Part shown: in pieces, positions 11,991 through 22,844 of the stretch
Numbering within the stretch: the first letter of the stretch is position 1
Layout: every line of letters starts with the position of its first letter
Assembly (NCBI RefSeq): GCF_004193775.1
Contig: NC_041010.1
Location: forward strand, 41,281,562 to 41,345,561
Origin: Glycine soja
Lineage: Eukaryota > Streptophyta > Magnoliopsida > Fabales > Fabaceae
Direction: 5' to 3'
Length of the DNA stretch: 64,000 nucleotides
Program-made: the position numbers and the translations under genes
The notes under the pieces: model-generated
Told to the model about the DNA's origin: nothing
Databases searched by the model: none
The model's input: the letters and a program-made list of their open reading frames with translations, nothing else

Positions 11991-14587
11991 GTTTATGTAT
12001 AGCAGGATATTGCAACAAAAAAAATTTAGTAGGGATGTTAAATTGAGGGCCTGCAGCATTATTTTGTTCCAATAATTAGGAAAATAGAAGTTTTTATTAA
12101 GCGATAAAAGGTTTAATTGTTCATTATTTTTATGATGACTATTTATCATCATTGACCCTATGCATAGATCACTCCTTAATCTTTATCAAATCAACATTAA
12201 TATTGTTTTTTGCTACATAATAGTTTAGATGCAAAATCAACAAAGAATATAAGTAAAAAAAAACATGAAAAATGAATTTCAAAGTTACAATCCATTATCT
12301 CTTGCTACATAATTTGAACGTTTATTTCATGCGAAGAGTGCTAACAAGTAACACCAATCTTTTTAATAATTTTTTCAACATAGTACTTGAGTCTCACTAA
12401 TTAGGTAGATGAGTTATATATATTTTTTATGGGCAAAATAATATTATTATTAAGAAAAGGAGGCTAAATTACAGCACAAGTAGGGCAGAGGTTCAGCTTT
12501 GAGTGTTTACATAAATTGGGAAATTTAACCGCCAACCCCAAAACCCTAGTAGAAAAACAGCTGCACCAGTCTTTATAACCCCGTAATTAACAGAAATAAA
12601 TCAACATGATCGGGCTGCAAGAAGGAGCCAGCTTATATGGCATGCTATCAGGATTTCTATGAAAAGGCATTATAATATCACCCTCATCATATGTTTTGCA
12701 GAGTTGCTGCTTTGAAGACCCTAACATTGCTGAAGAAAGTTATCTATGAGCACAAGCTTTGAGGATTCCGCTTTGGACTGTTGTGATTGTATACTCCCTC
12801 TTAACAGTGCCAATGTGTAAATACTGTTGTCAGCAGCTGATCACATTTGTATATCAGCCTTTTCATACTGCATTTTAAATTATGATGATAATTAAGAATT
12901 ATATATCATTAAAAAAAAAGTTTGTTGGGGCAATTGTTCACGAAAACCATCCGTCCTTGTTTGTAGCACCACTAAGAATAAAGACATACCTTGCCCTTCT
13001 TCTTAGCCATGTACCAACTCCATGATCGAACCTTTATTAGATCTAATATACAGCGCACAATGGAGTTTTAATTTTTGAACATCGATAGATCCAGACAATA
13101 CAAATATTTCACTACGTACACATTTATTTTTATTTCTCTTTTCTTAATATATCACACATGACTAATTAATCATGTTAACCACTTATCTCTTTTATCTTTT
13201 TCTCTAGACATATATATCCAATGAGTGTCCAATAATGTTTTTCTATCAAAAGTCACACCTTAGAATATTATTTTATTTCTCATTAACTATAACGAATTTT
13301 TATATTATTATATATCACTTTGTTACATTATGGTTTTATAATAATATTAATAAGCTTATCATAATCACTTTATAGTATACTAACCTTATGTTACATTTTT
13401 TTTCTCTTCCATTTTTTTTAACTGTACAAAAAAGTATATCCCATAAAGCACGTGACTGGTTAAATAGGGTTTAACCCACATGATTCTCAAATAAATTCTA
13501 TTCACTAGCAAAGCGTGTTAAAAACAATCTTAAAAACAAATTCTTGGCACTTCCCTATTAATTCTTACTAGGGTCATATACTCATAAAAAGGGTATATTT
13601 CAGAAATGATTATTTATATACATATTACGTAGTAAATTTTAACATAATTTACCCATACAATTAGACGAAAATAAACGTGCCTTATGCAAATTTGTTATCA
13701 AACACTGAAATCCTATGTCTAGTTCTTTTCACATCGTACACTTGGGGGTGCCAATATAATACAAGCATTAATTAATGATAGAGATGCCTTCCAAAAAAAA
13801 TAATTAATGGATTAACAAAAAAAACCATTTTATTAATGAAACAAATATAATTTAATTCCGTATTATCTGATAATTGTAACATTTTAATTACCGCAGAATT
13901 ACGTATAATCATATAACCTATTTTTTTTATCAGCATTATCATATGATCTATATTAATTAAATTAAAAGTATAAATTTTGATAATATATAATTATAAATAA
14001 ATTTTTTATTAATGTAATTTTTAAGGATATTAATGCAATTGCTCAACATTTGATTAAATAATAACGTAAAATACTCGATTGGAATCAGATTGTATTTGAT
14101 GGAAAATACTCGTGTAGGTTTAGACCAAAAAAATAATAACGTAAAAAGTTTATTCTAGATAGTCGCTCGATCACTTTGAATTCTTATGGCAGAATTTTAT
14201 CACGCATTTTGCATGCACTAAAAATGTTGTATAAAGAATCAATGCCGTAAGATATGAAGTATTGTTTATACTACATAATTCTAAGACAATTCTTATAACC
14301 TGTTGTTTTTCTTTCTCATTTCATCTCATCAATTATTCTATTTCATATATACTTTTGTAAAACAAGCTCTTATGTTGGCATGTTTTCCATCATGACTTCT
14401 ATAACTGCAAAATATGTATATTAATACGTTTACATAGATATAAGTCTTGCAGAGCTTCCAATCCATATTCGACATATATGTATTTTTTTGATAAAAATAT
14501 TCGACATATATGTAAAACATAAAAAATTAGCATACAATGTATAAATAAATAGTTTATAAGCATCCTCCTACTCGTATCCACACATTT
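11252..14587. other. Intergenic between the two GRP genes
   Basis: The GRP1.8-like promoter should lie just above 11251; no clear TATA box was found. A (GT)5(AT)10 microsatellite is at 11961-11990. A pocket of higher complexity at 12480-12800 includes a 46-codon minus-strand ORF (12587-12727), treated below as a finding. The remainder is AT-rich, with no gene seen. A 78-codon frame at 11766-12002 starts with a hydrophobic stretch but ends in the microsatellite, so it is not called. Confidence 0.4.
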
Positions 14588-14593
14588 TTTATT
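14588..14593 (-). promoter_or_regulatory. Polyadenylation signal of the GRP1.0-like gene
   Basis: AATAAA on the minus strand, about 60 bp beyond the stop codon at 14653. Confidence 0.5.
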
Positions 14594-14652
14594 GTTGTAA
14601 CTATAGCCACAGGGAGCTAGCTAGGATTATTTTCTTAGGAAATTTATCCATC

Positions 14653-15300
14653 TCAAGGGTAGTATCCACCACCGTGACCACCACCTTCACCACTCAAACC
14701 ACCAGCTCCATATCCACCCCCACGTGCACCCCCGCCAGATCCGCCTCCACCGCCGCCACCAGAGCCACCACCACCATATCCTCCACCCGCTCCTTGTCCA
14801 GCACCTTCACCACCCCCATATCCACCTCCATGTGACCCACCACCACCTCCACCACTTCCACCGCCACCTCCTCCTCCATTCCCTCCACCATATCCACCAC
14901 CAGCCCCACTTCCTTCCCCACCTCCATAACCAGCACCTGCACCCCCTGCACCACCACCTCCTCCTCCTCCACTTCCACGTCCACCACCATAACCACCCCC
15001 CTTTGCACCACCCCCGCCATACCCTTCGCCACCCCCTTTACCAGCTCCTCCTCCATATCCACCACCCTCAGCACCAGCACCACCGCTTCCTCCACCCGCT
15101 GCCCCATATCCAGCACCAGCACCTTCACCACCGCCAGCTCCTTCTCCATATCCAGCTCCACCATGTTCTACTCCACCACCGCCATAACCGCCGGAAACAT
15201 GGTCCTCCAGAGTGAAGAGTGTTCTAGCAGCAGAGCAAATGCCTAAACACAACAACACAAAGAGAACGTTACTGAGAATTACCTTAGAATTAGTTGCCAT
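14653..15300 (-). CDS. GRP1.0-like: Glycine-rich cell wall structural protein, GRP1.0-like
   Basis: A single-exon gene of 215 residues. The signal peptide MATNSKVILSNVLFVLLCLG ends at CSA (about residue 24). The mature start ARTLFTLEDHVSGGYG parallels the RRSLLTLDGGYG of its neighbour. The body is Gly-rich with GYG, GEG, GAG and GGGS runs and ends GEGGGHGGGYYP. It matches bean GRP1.0 as I remember it (about 250 residues), especially the signal peptide and the YGEGAGGGEGAG block. Like its neighbour 3.4 kb away, it reads on the minus strand, which suggests an old tandem duplication kept since before soybean and bean separated. Expected role: structural wall protein, probably vascular. Confidence 0.9.
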   Translation of the reverse strand: MATNSKVILSNVLFVLLCLGICSAARTLFTLEDHVSGGYGGGGVEHGGAGYGEGAGGGEGAGAGYGAAGGGSGGAGAEGGGYGGGAGKGGGEGYGGGGAKGGGYGGGRGSGGGGGGGAGGAGAGYGGGEGSGAGGGYGGGNGGGGGGGSGGGGGGSHGGGYGGGEGAGQGAGGGYGGGGSGGGGGGGSGGGARGGGYGAGGLSGEGGGHGGGYYP

Positions 15301-15343
15301 TGCAAAGTGTGTGCGGTTTTAGAATGCAAAGTGCATGTGTGTG

Positions 15344-15354
15344 TATATATATAG
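15344..15354 (-). promoter_or_regulatory. TATA box of the GRP1.0-like gene
   Basis: On the minus strand CTATATATATA lies about 45 bp above the ATG, implying a leader of only about 15 nt. Two GGCCCA/TGGGCC motifs (site II type) lie just upstream at 15360-15390. Confidence 0.6.
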
Positions 15355-18300
15355 GAATGGGCCTGGCCCATTATGCTATTGGACGGGCCTTAAAGCGCGT
15401 TTAGTGTGGCCCACTACACATGCAGAAGTTGGTCCGGTTCAAGTTCAGATAGAAACTCAGCAAAGCGCACTATTAGACCTACTAATGTGCTTTTGCTGTC
15501 AACCATTATATACCTTCCTTGATCTTGTTCTCACAGTGCTGGCTAGGCAAAGGCATGACATGTTATAAACCTAATCTTTTCTAACTGATGAAACATATAT
15601 CCGTTTTCTCTTATGGATGTCCAAGTCATTCATCTATGTTGTTCACGTTTAGCACCATTGGCAAGTGTAACTTTTTTTTTTTTTTTTTTCAAATTTCAGC
15701 AGCTGTTAGCAACTAGCTTGTTCATGATCTGTGTATTTAATTATCCTGATCCATCAATTGGCTTTCTTTGATTTATACTGTTAGTAACTTATATTTGTGT
15801 ATATTTTAAGCTTTTTTATTTAGTGGTATGATTGTTGGGTTGTGTGGTTCATAGAACAGAAGGTTACCGGAGTCTGATTGTGTGAATGAATCCGACTTAG
15901 TGGCCACATGTGGGAGATGGTTTAAAATTGGATCTAGAACGGCTGCAAGAATTATTGTACTCAACTTGTATGATAGATTGTGATACTGACTATTAATTTT
16001 ACCAAATTTTATATTGTTTTTGAGCTACAAATCTATGATATAGTAATGCACCGAATATAGAACATTATGTATGGTTATGTCTGAATGAGTAGAATGAAAT
16101 GAAACAAGAATTTAATTGGAACTATTAACAATAATTACTTTAAAAGTGATGTTTGTGAAGAGTTAGTTACTTTATACTAACAAGTAGTCGCTGATAGTTA
16201 ATGATTTTTAAGAACGTTCTCAACTAGATGAGTGCGCCCTTTCAAAGGATAAAAGAAAAACAATTAAGCGGTTCAGCCACTCTTTAATTCTTCATGTTTA
16301 AAGTATTTATATCACTTGGCATTCTTTTTGTCATTTGAGATAAAGCTATGTGTGTGTGTGTGTTTTTTTTTTTTAATGAACCGTGGAAGAGGTTTTGAAT
16401 ACATCGAACAAAATTAAAAGTGTACTGTGCACTGATTTTGGATAGGATAAAGATGCATAATTACACTCATGTTATTTAAAACCTTGAGAGAAACAGAAAA
16501 GATAGAAAAATATAAATATAATATATGATATAATTTGATAAAAAGTAAGATAAAGAGAAAATAATGATGTTAAATATATAAATGTATGTTTATGATATAA
16601 ATATTTATATATCATTACTCTTTTAAATATGTATATTAATGCTAATTAAAACCAATTATTTTAGGTTGAACCAAACAATTTGTACTATATCATGTCCACA
16701 TGAACCAATGTCATACATGTGAGCCCACTTCTATTTCTTCTTTTTTCCGCCCCTCTTAAAACATTGATATAAACCCTACTTGAAGATAGGCGAGCTAAAC
16801 CAAGCAATGTGGGATATGGAAGCTTTTGAAATGCTCTAAAATAACAACGCAATTTTCAAGACCTTTGTCAAGCTTGCTCTATCTTTTAGATGATATGTAT
16901 TTTATCTATCAATTTGTAGAAGATGTTGTTCAAGGAACTTCATCTGAGATGTTTGATTTGAAAACCTTTTTGGATGTTTCTTATATACTCAATCTTATTT
17001 TTGTAAGGCTAACAGGAGGATGTACACTTAAAGCGCACAAAAACATTTGGATGAAAAAAAATCATGTTGAGTCTTTAATGCTTTGTTATACATCAAAATT
17101 TTGGGATATTATTCGTCTTGACTCTAATATAGCCTATATAGCAGAACTTTGGGTTGTGCTTGAAGGCTTAATGTTAGGTTTGGGGCTAGTAAGGAAAATA
17201 TTAAAATAAAAGTGATAACTAATACTATATATATATATATATTCACTACCCAAATGATAGAATGAAATTTTTATTTTACTTCATTCTATGATTAATATTG
17301 TATAAGATTGATAATGATGCCTATATATATAGTTTATTTTTCTAAAGAGAAAAATCATACTAATGAAGGTTAATTTAATATTAAATTGTTAATAAGTAAT
17401 TTTTTTTGGGAGTGAATTAAAAAAAGGCCTTTATCTTATAAAGTGCTTTGTATCTCGTCCACTGTACTGTAGCTCATGTTCTGATACTTTTCAATAATTC
17501 AATACATTTTTGTTTGCGGCTTCTTTTGTTTGTCTTAACTTCAAGGTAGCATAAAAAACGAAAAGGCCCTCATATATGTGCGGCCACTTATTCCACTCCT
17601 TCATAATTTTGGCAATTGAATAAGTGTTTTCGATCCAAACATCAACGAATTGCTCTTTCTAAAATAGTAAGGAGCATCAACAAAATTTTATTTTCAACTC
17701 GGATTGTTAACTATGGAAATGGAAATACAATCAATTTACTATCATGAAGATAACATAGAGTAGTATATGAAACAAGATACATAAATTATCATTTCGTATT
17801 CACAATGGTTTCACTGGAAATTTTCATCATATGACATTAATCGCGTAAGAAGGGCCTATGTATGTGGGTATGTGTGAATTGGGAAATGAGAGTTTTGTTA
17901 GAAGGAGGCGCAATAGGGCAAATGAATGGGAAGTGCACATGCAAGAGCAAGACCAAATCGATGGTCTCAAGCGTCAAGTTGTTGCTTCAAATTGAAGGCA
18001 CTTATCTTTATCTTACGTAACTAGTCCAGCTATGTATCACTAAGAATATGGAAATGGAAGCTATTAGTTCCCGTACATGACATTGGAAGTAAGTTATATA
18101 TTATGTAGTGGACGATCACATGAAAGTTCGAAGATTGCGGGATGGGATCCACCCATCTCCTTCTGCTTGTCTAGTGGATTGCCCTTTTGCCCTCCACGCT
18201 TGTTTGTGGGCAGAAATGTTTGACTCTAACAGCGATATATGTTGCCCACTACTTCATCTGAGAATAGCGATATATATATTTGACATTGGAAGTATGTAAG

Positions 18301-19100
18301 AAATGCGTTGTATTTTCATTATTTGATATAGTGTTTGATCGGGTTTATTTTATTAATTAAACCAAAGTAATTAAAATATTTTGAACCCATATCATGTTAC
18401 CTTATAAACTTGTTTGTTTTGTTTAACTGTGATAACTTCATTTCTGGCATAGTGGTATTGAACACTATGTGTTTTGTCCTGAAATAAAAGATTGGATTCT
18501 TTATAGTATGGAAAATACTTTTATTCACACAATACAAAAAAATCTTCTGTTGCTTATGCCAAAAGTCATCCGTTAACCTTCGAATCCAAATGACTTCCGT
18601 ACATAATTGAGTAGCTACCGCACATTTATCTTTTGTAGTAAATGAAGTCACAACAGTCTGTAATTTGGGATAACTAGCTTACCACCTATCTGAATGGACA
18701 TAATCCTTGACAATAATTAATGAAAAGTTGGCAAAAGGATAAAATTCATGACTTTTTGTTAATAGGGATGCAAAACGAGTGAAAAAATTATTTGGGGATA
18801 AAATTTTTGAGATTGTGTAACTTTGGGAAGCAAAAATAACTATGTAAGTGCGGAGTTTAAAATTAAATTAAACAGCGAGATTTGATTATGGCTTTAAGTG
18901 ACTAAACTTTAGTTTAATATCTTGATTGTTATATAGGTTTCTAAAATATTCTTGATTGTGAGGTGTAGACATGATGACTAATATTTAATAGTAATGGGCC
19001 ATTACAAATGGTGGAAGGGCGTTGTAGATTTGGAGCCTAGGAGTCCTTCGAACCCCCGTTCGAACTTACAAATGGGTTATGGGCATTGGATCTTCTAGTC
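15355..19100. other. Intergenic, GRP promoter side to the MITE
   Basis: This holds the GRP1.0-like upstream region, a poly-T tract at 15672-15690 and a (TG)n microsatellite at 16349-16363. A possible retroelement relic is at 17123-17209. The pocket 17810-18300 is less AT-rich and contains short open frames, but I recognised no protein in any of them. Confidence 0.4.
17123..17209 (+). pseudogene. Possible RNase H relic of a non-LTR retrotransposon
   Basis: The translation reads SNIAYIAELWVVLEGLMLG and then LVRKILK. This resembles the AELWAVLEGLKLA helix common to plant retroelement RNase H domains. The open frame upstream of it (from 16826, no ATG) shows no recognisable motif, and the frame ends right after the match. 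At most a short decayed fragment. Confidence 0.35.
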
Positions 19101-19109
19101 CCATTTTTG

Positions 19110-19457
19110 GGCATTGCTTTGTGCACCAGCACAATTATTGGTACACTCGGCAAAATAATAAAATTTCATTTTTGTCTTTCAGTAAAACTGGTAAGGATTG
19201 ACGAATTCGTAAGTCTAATATATGATTTATTATCACAAAATTTAGATATGTAAATAAATTCATTATTAGATCTAAATTAATTATCATAAAATTTATTATC
19301 TAAATTTATATGTGCATTAAATATATAGAAATTTTATTGATATATATATATATTAATATTAATTATTTTATAACATAATTGACCTATTATCTTAGTGGGT
19401 TAAAAATGAAATTTTATTGTTTTACTGAATATACTAGTGTGCACAAAGCAATGAGCT
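19110..19457. mobile_element. 348 bp MITE with 9 bp target site duplication
   Basis: Terminal inverted repeats of about 60 bp begin with cattgctttgtgcac on each strand and share aataaaatttcattttt further in. The element is flanked by a perfect direct repeat ccatttttg at 19101-19109 and 19458-19466. Nine bases is typical of the Mutator superfamily. No coding sequence was found inside. Confidence 0.8.
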
Positions 19458-20024
19458 CCATTTTTGTGCATGAAACCCCGAGAAGATAGATTTTCATTTA
19501 AAAAACAACCAAACTTAAACAGTAACACATTCCTTAATGTTTTCAGGTGCCCCCGTGTTTTTGTTTTTTTCTTTCTAAAAAGGTGACTCAAAAGGAGTCG
19601 CAGAATGGAATGCCGGGGGATATTTTTAATAGAAATTATATAAAATTCATTTAAATATGCAAAATATAGTAAAAATATATATACATTACAGCTAGTATTA
19701 TTTTAATTCTTTTCCCTGGTAACAGATAGCCTCGGAGAATTGGATGCAGCTGGATACCTTATTAAAAATTACATAAAATTCAATAATTCAGTTAATAATG
19801 TAAAATATATATAACTAATATCATTTTTGTTCTTTCCTAATAGAGATAGGGTTCACAAATTGGAGGCTGCTTGGTAAATGACGGAGACCGCAGTATAGAT
19901 ATTTTTTAATGTAAGTGTTTAAGGACAGCATTGCCCAACCTTAAACATGCTTCAATTATTGATTATGGAGGACACTTTTGACTTTCTAATGTTCTACCTC
20001 GTTCCGTCCAGTAATTCCTCATAC

Positions 20025-20030
20025 ATATAA
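20025..20030 (+). promoter_or_regulatory. TATA box of the Cys-rich gene
   Basis: The sequence acatataatac lies about 60 bp before the ATG at 20090. A start near 20057 would exclude the earlier ATG at 20052 from the transcript, which supports the chosen start. Confidence 0.45.
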
Positions 20031-20089
20031 TACTTAGTATAGCACAAAATTATGAGCAACAAAAATCAAATTCTTATCATTGAGAGAAT

Positions 20090-20912
20090 ATGGAGTCCCA
20101 GACCTCCACCCAAGAGCAGGAGTTTCTCAATCTCAGGTTTCCTATTATTCACTATTAACCTTTTATTTCATCCATCTATTTTTTTTTATAATTAATTTCA
20201 ATAACTTGTGTTGCCAATATTTTTGTTCCATTTTTAAACTTCCCATGAAATATATCATTAATACTGCGAGGTAATATATATCTGAAACATGAAGAAAATC
20301 ATCCACAAATTTTTTTCTCTAAGCTTAGCAACTATTTCTGCAGGGAAGTCCCATCAGCAGCAGACATAACTTTGGGCTTGGACATGGCCAAGGGCAGCGC
20401 GTTTTGCAAGATGGGTGAAGGTTGGACATGTATCATAACTAAAACTGAGGGGCCTGATGCTGGCAAAGTTTTCGTTAAATGTGGTGAAAATTGCACATGT
20501 ACTATGTACGCCAAACACATTTGAATTTGTTCATGATTAACTACTCTAGAATGAATTGTCAATTTTTTTCAGTTGTTTGTCCTTTCCAATACTCCAACAT
20601 AGTAACCCTTTTGTGTAAAATAATATACCGCAGCTGCATCTAATTATGCATTGCAACTTGCAATGTACTGAACACCCTTCTGTTCCCAAATTTTTGTGCA
20701 GTGAGGGCGAAGCAGTGTCCCCAGAATTAAATTTGTCACCTGATGTTGTGAGTAGCAGTGGCAGTGGAGCATTGTGTAAGTGTGGTGAAGGGTGGACTTG
20801 TGTCATTTTCAGGACTGATGAGGGCCCTGATGCAGGGTCTGGCAAGGGCTTTGCTGAATGCTCTGGACAGTGCTCTTGTACTATTGATGACAAATCCACC
20901 AAAGATATATAA
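20090..20912 (+). CDS. Small Cys-rich protein with two repeat modules (unrecognised family)
   Basis: Three exons (20090-20136, 20344-20505, 20702-20912) with GT-AG introns give 420 nt, or 139 residues. Exon 1 encodes [15 protein letters not shown]. Exons 2 and 3 each encode one module: CKMGEGWTC...EGPDAG...[10 protein letters not shown] (residues 37-70) and CKCGEGWTC...EGPDAG...[10 protein letters not shown] (95-131). The second module has six Cys. The first has five because a Cys became Met39. Both introns are phase 2, so exon 2 is symmetrical and could be duplicated without a frameshift. There is no signal peptide, so a cytosolic protein is likely. The spacing CxCx5Cx(16-19)Cx3CxC could suit metal binding or disulfides, so a metallothionein-like role is possible but not shown. 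I do not recognise the family. Confidence 0.75.
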
Positions 20913-21017
20913 ATGATTCAAGACAAGGGTCAAGTTCATGTATGATATATATATGATGGTTGGTTACTTGGTTTACTCCGACTTTGATACATGTTTGTAT
21001 TGAAGAAGAGAACTATC

Positions 21018-21115
21018 TTCAGTATAATGTGTGATCAGTAATAAAGGAAGTGAAGGGACTTTCATCAGTATTATGTTTGTTCGGTAATAAAGGGATTATT
21101 ATCAGTATTAGTTTG
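21018..21115 (+). repeat. 3' UTR tandem repeat with two polyadenylation signals
   Basis: A 46 bp unit (tcagtat.atgt.tg.tc.gtaataaagg) occurs at about 21018 and 21063, with a partial third copy near 21101. AATAAA motifs fall at 21040-21045 and 21086-21091. The repeat lies about 100 bp after the stop codon of the Cys-rich gene. Confidence 0.7.
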
Positions 21116-21930
21116 TACTTAATTGCTTAAGTAGTTGAGATAATAGATTAATTTTGTAAATGCATTGTACCTGATGGTTGTATATATAATTGTGAGCGAA
21201 ACTTTGGTGTATAAAAAAAGGAAAAAGGTATAATTATGTAAAAAAAATCGCATTATAATAATTATATTTTCTCTCTCTCTCTCTATGTTTTTAGTTTTTA
21301 ACAAATTTTATCCTAATAAATTAATCTAGTGCATTTCATTCTAACTTTTAAGAAATTTATCTTTTTGTTATTTTACTCCTAACATAATAATATTTTCTTA
21401 CCCCAAATTGTTTATTTATTTGATGAATTTTACATACAAATTTTTATTTTTTTTGACAAATTTTACCCCAACTTATTAATTTTTTTTTGTCAAATTTTAC
21501 TTCTAACTTTTGTAGTTATTAACGAATAAGCGATTGTTTGGCTGGAATAAAATTCTCGTAAGTTTCTTAGAAATTAAAAATAAAAATATACTAAATTAAA
21601 AAATTGAAAGTAAAAAGAAAATTGAGATAAAAAAATACAATTAAACCTCTAACATATCTAAATATACTACCTATAATAGATCATATTCATATTTTAACCG
21701 GAAGCAAATTATGAATAAATCAAGAATAAATAATCACTCTTATATGTGAATGTGTAATTCGCTAACAAATGTATTCCTAAAAGATGAAAATACAAAATTT
21801 AGTCTTCGAAAATATAAAAAGTGCAACAAATATATTCGTCTGGCACAGTTAATAAAATGATTACCAACATATGGATATATTTGTCATATAGTATTTTCTT
21901 GACTATTTGTCTTCCCACTCTCTATGAATA

Positions 21931-22844
21931 TGAATGAGTAAATAGTCATTTTTGTATATGAATAAGTAATTGGCTGACAAATGCGTTCCTGAAAGATAAA
22001 AATATAAAATTCAGAAGTGTAAAAAGTACAATAAATATATCCCACTGTTAACTTTCGTTTGTCATCGTTAATAAAATAGTCAAGATTTGAAGAAGTGAAA
22101 TATGAGATATATTTATCTTTTATTTATAGTAGATTGTGAGTAATTATTATAATTTGAAAAAATTTGTAATGATTGATACATTGTTACAATGTTTATTTTG
22201 AATAATTTTTATTGTGATAGACAAATTATGGTTGATAATCAATATTACCGTTATTATTATATTTTTTTAATTGTGTTTGTCAATATATTTATTTAAGTGA
22301 TTATTGTAATGTTATGTTTATAACGATAAAAAATGGTAAAAATTTATCCTAAAATTATATTTTACCCTTAAATAAAATGAAATTTTGAATTTAACAAATT
22401 AATCCAATAAAAACATACTAATATTCATATTCAGGTCTAATAAAAAATTAATGAGATTTTTGACCAATAATGATAACTTATGGACATTTTGATGCAATGA
22501 AACGTATTAACATTTATGCCTAACAAAAATAACTAACATTTTTTTCAATAAAAGAATATTAACATTTTTGTTCAACAAAAAATTACTGACATTTATATTA
22601 AAAAATGATATCTTACGAACATTTTTGTCTAAACCAGTTAGCATGATCACATTGACAATCATTTCAGTAACAAATTCGTTCTTATGTATCACAGACTATT
22701 TTACTGACGAGATGATGGACAAAAGTTAACGAACAAATATATTTATGATACTATTTACATTCGGAAATTACATATGTATCTTTATGTTCAAAGACATCAA
22801 TAAATTACACAATTAAAAACAAAAATGACTATTTGTTCATCCAT
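21931..22844. mobile_element. Long-inverted-repeat element, non-coding
   Basis: The left end carries gaatgagtaaatagtcattttt and later gttaactttcgtttgtcatcgtt, aataaaatagtc. The right end carries their reverse complements in mirrored order (about 22690-22844). The inverted repeats are about 150 bp and diverged. Part of the left repeat also occurs as a direct copy at 21748-21870. No target duplication could be settled and no transposase was found. The size and long ends suit a Mutator-like non-autonomous element. Confidence 0.55.

Noticed and set aside
11766..12002. 78-codon ORF with a hydrophobic start
   Set aside because: Its C-terminus is translated microsatellite and no homologue is recognised.
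14724..15215. A 163-codon His-rich + strand ORF
   Set aside because: Antisense shadow of the GRP1.0-like gene.
16826..17122. Reading the full 127-codon frame as a retroelement protein
   Set aside because: The frame has no ATG start, and only its last ~28 codons resemble RNase H; the remainder shows no motif.
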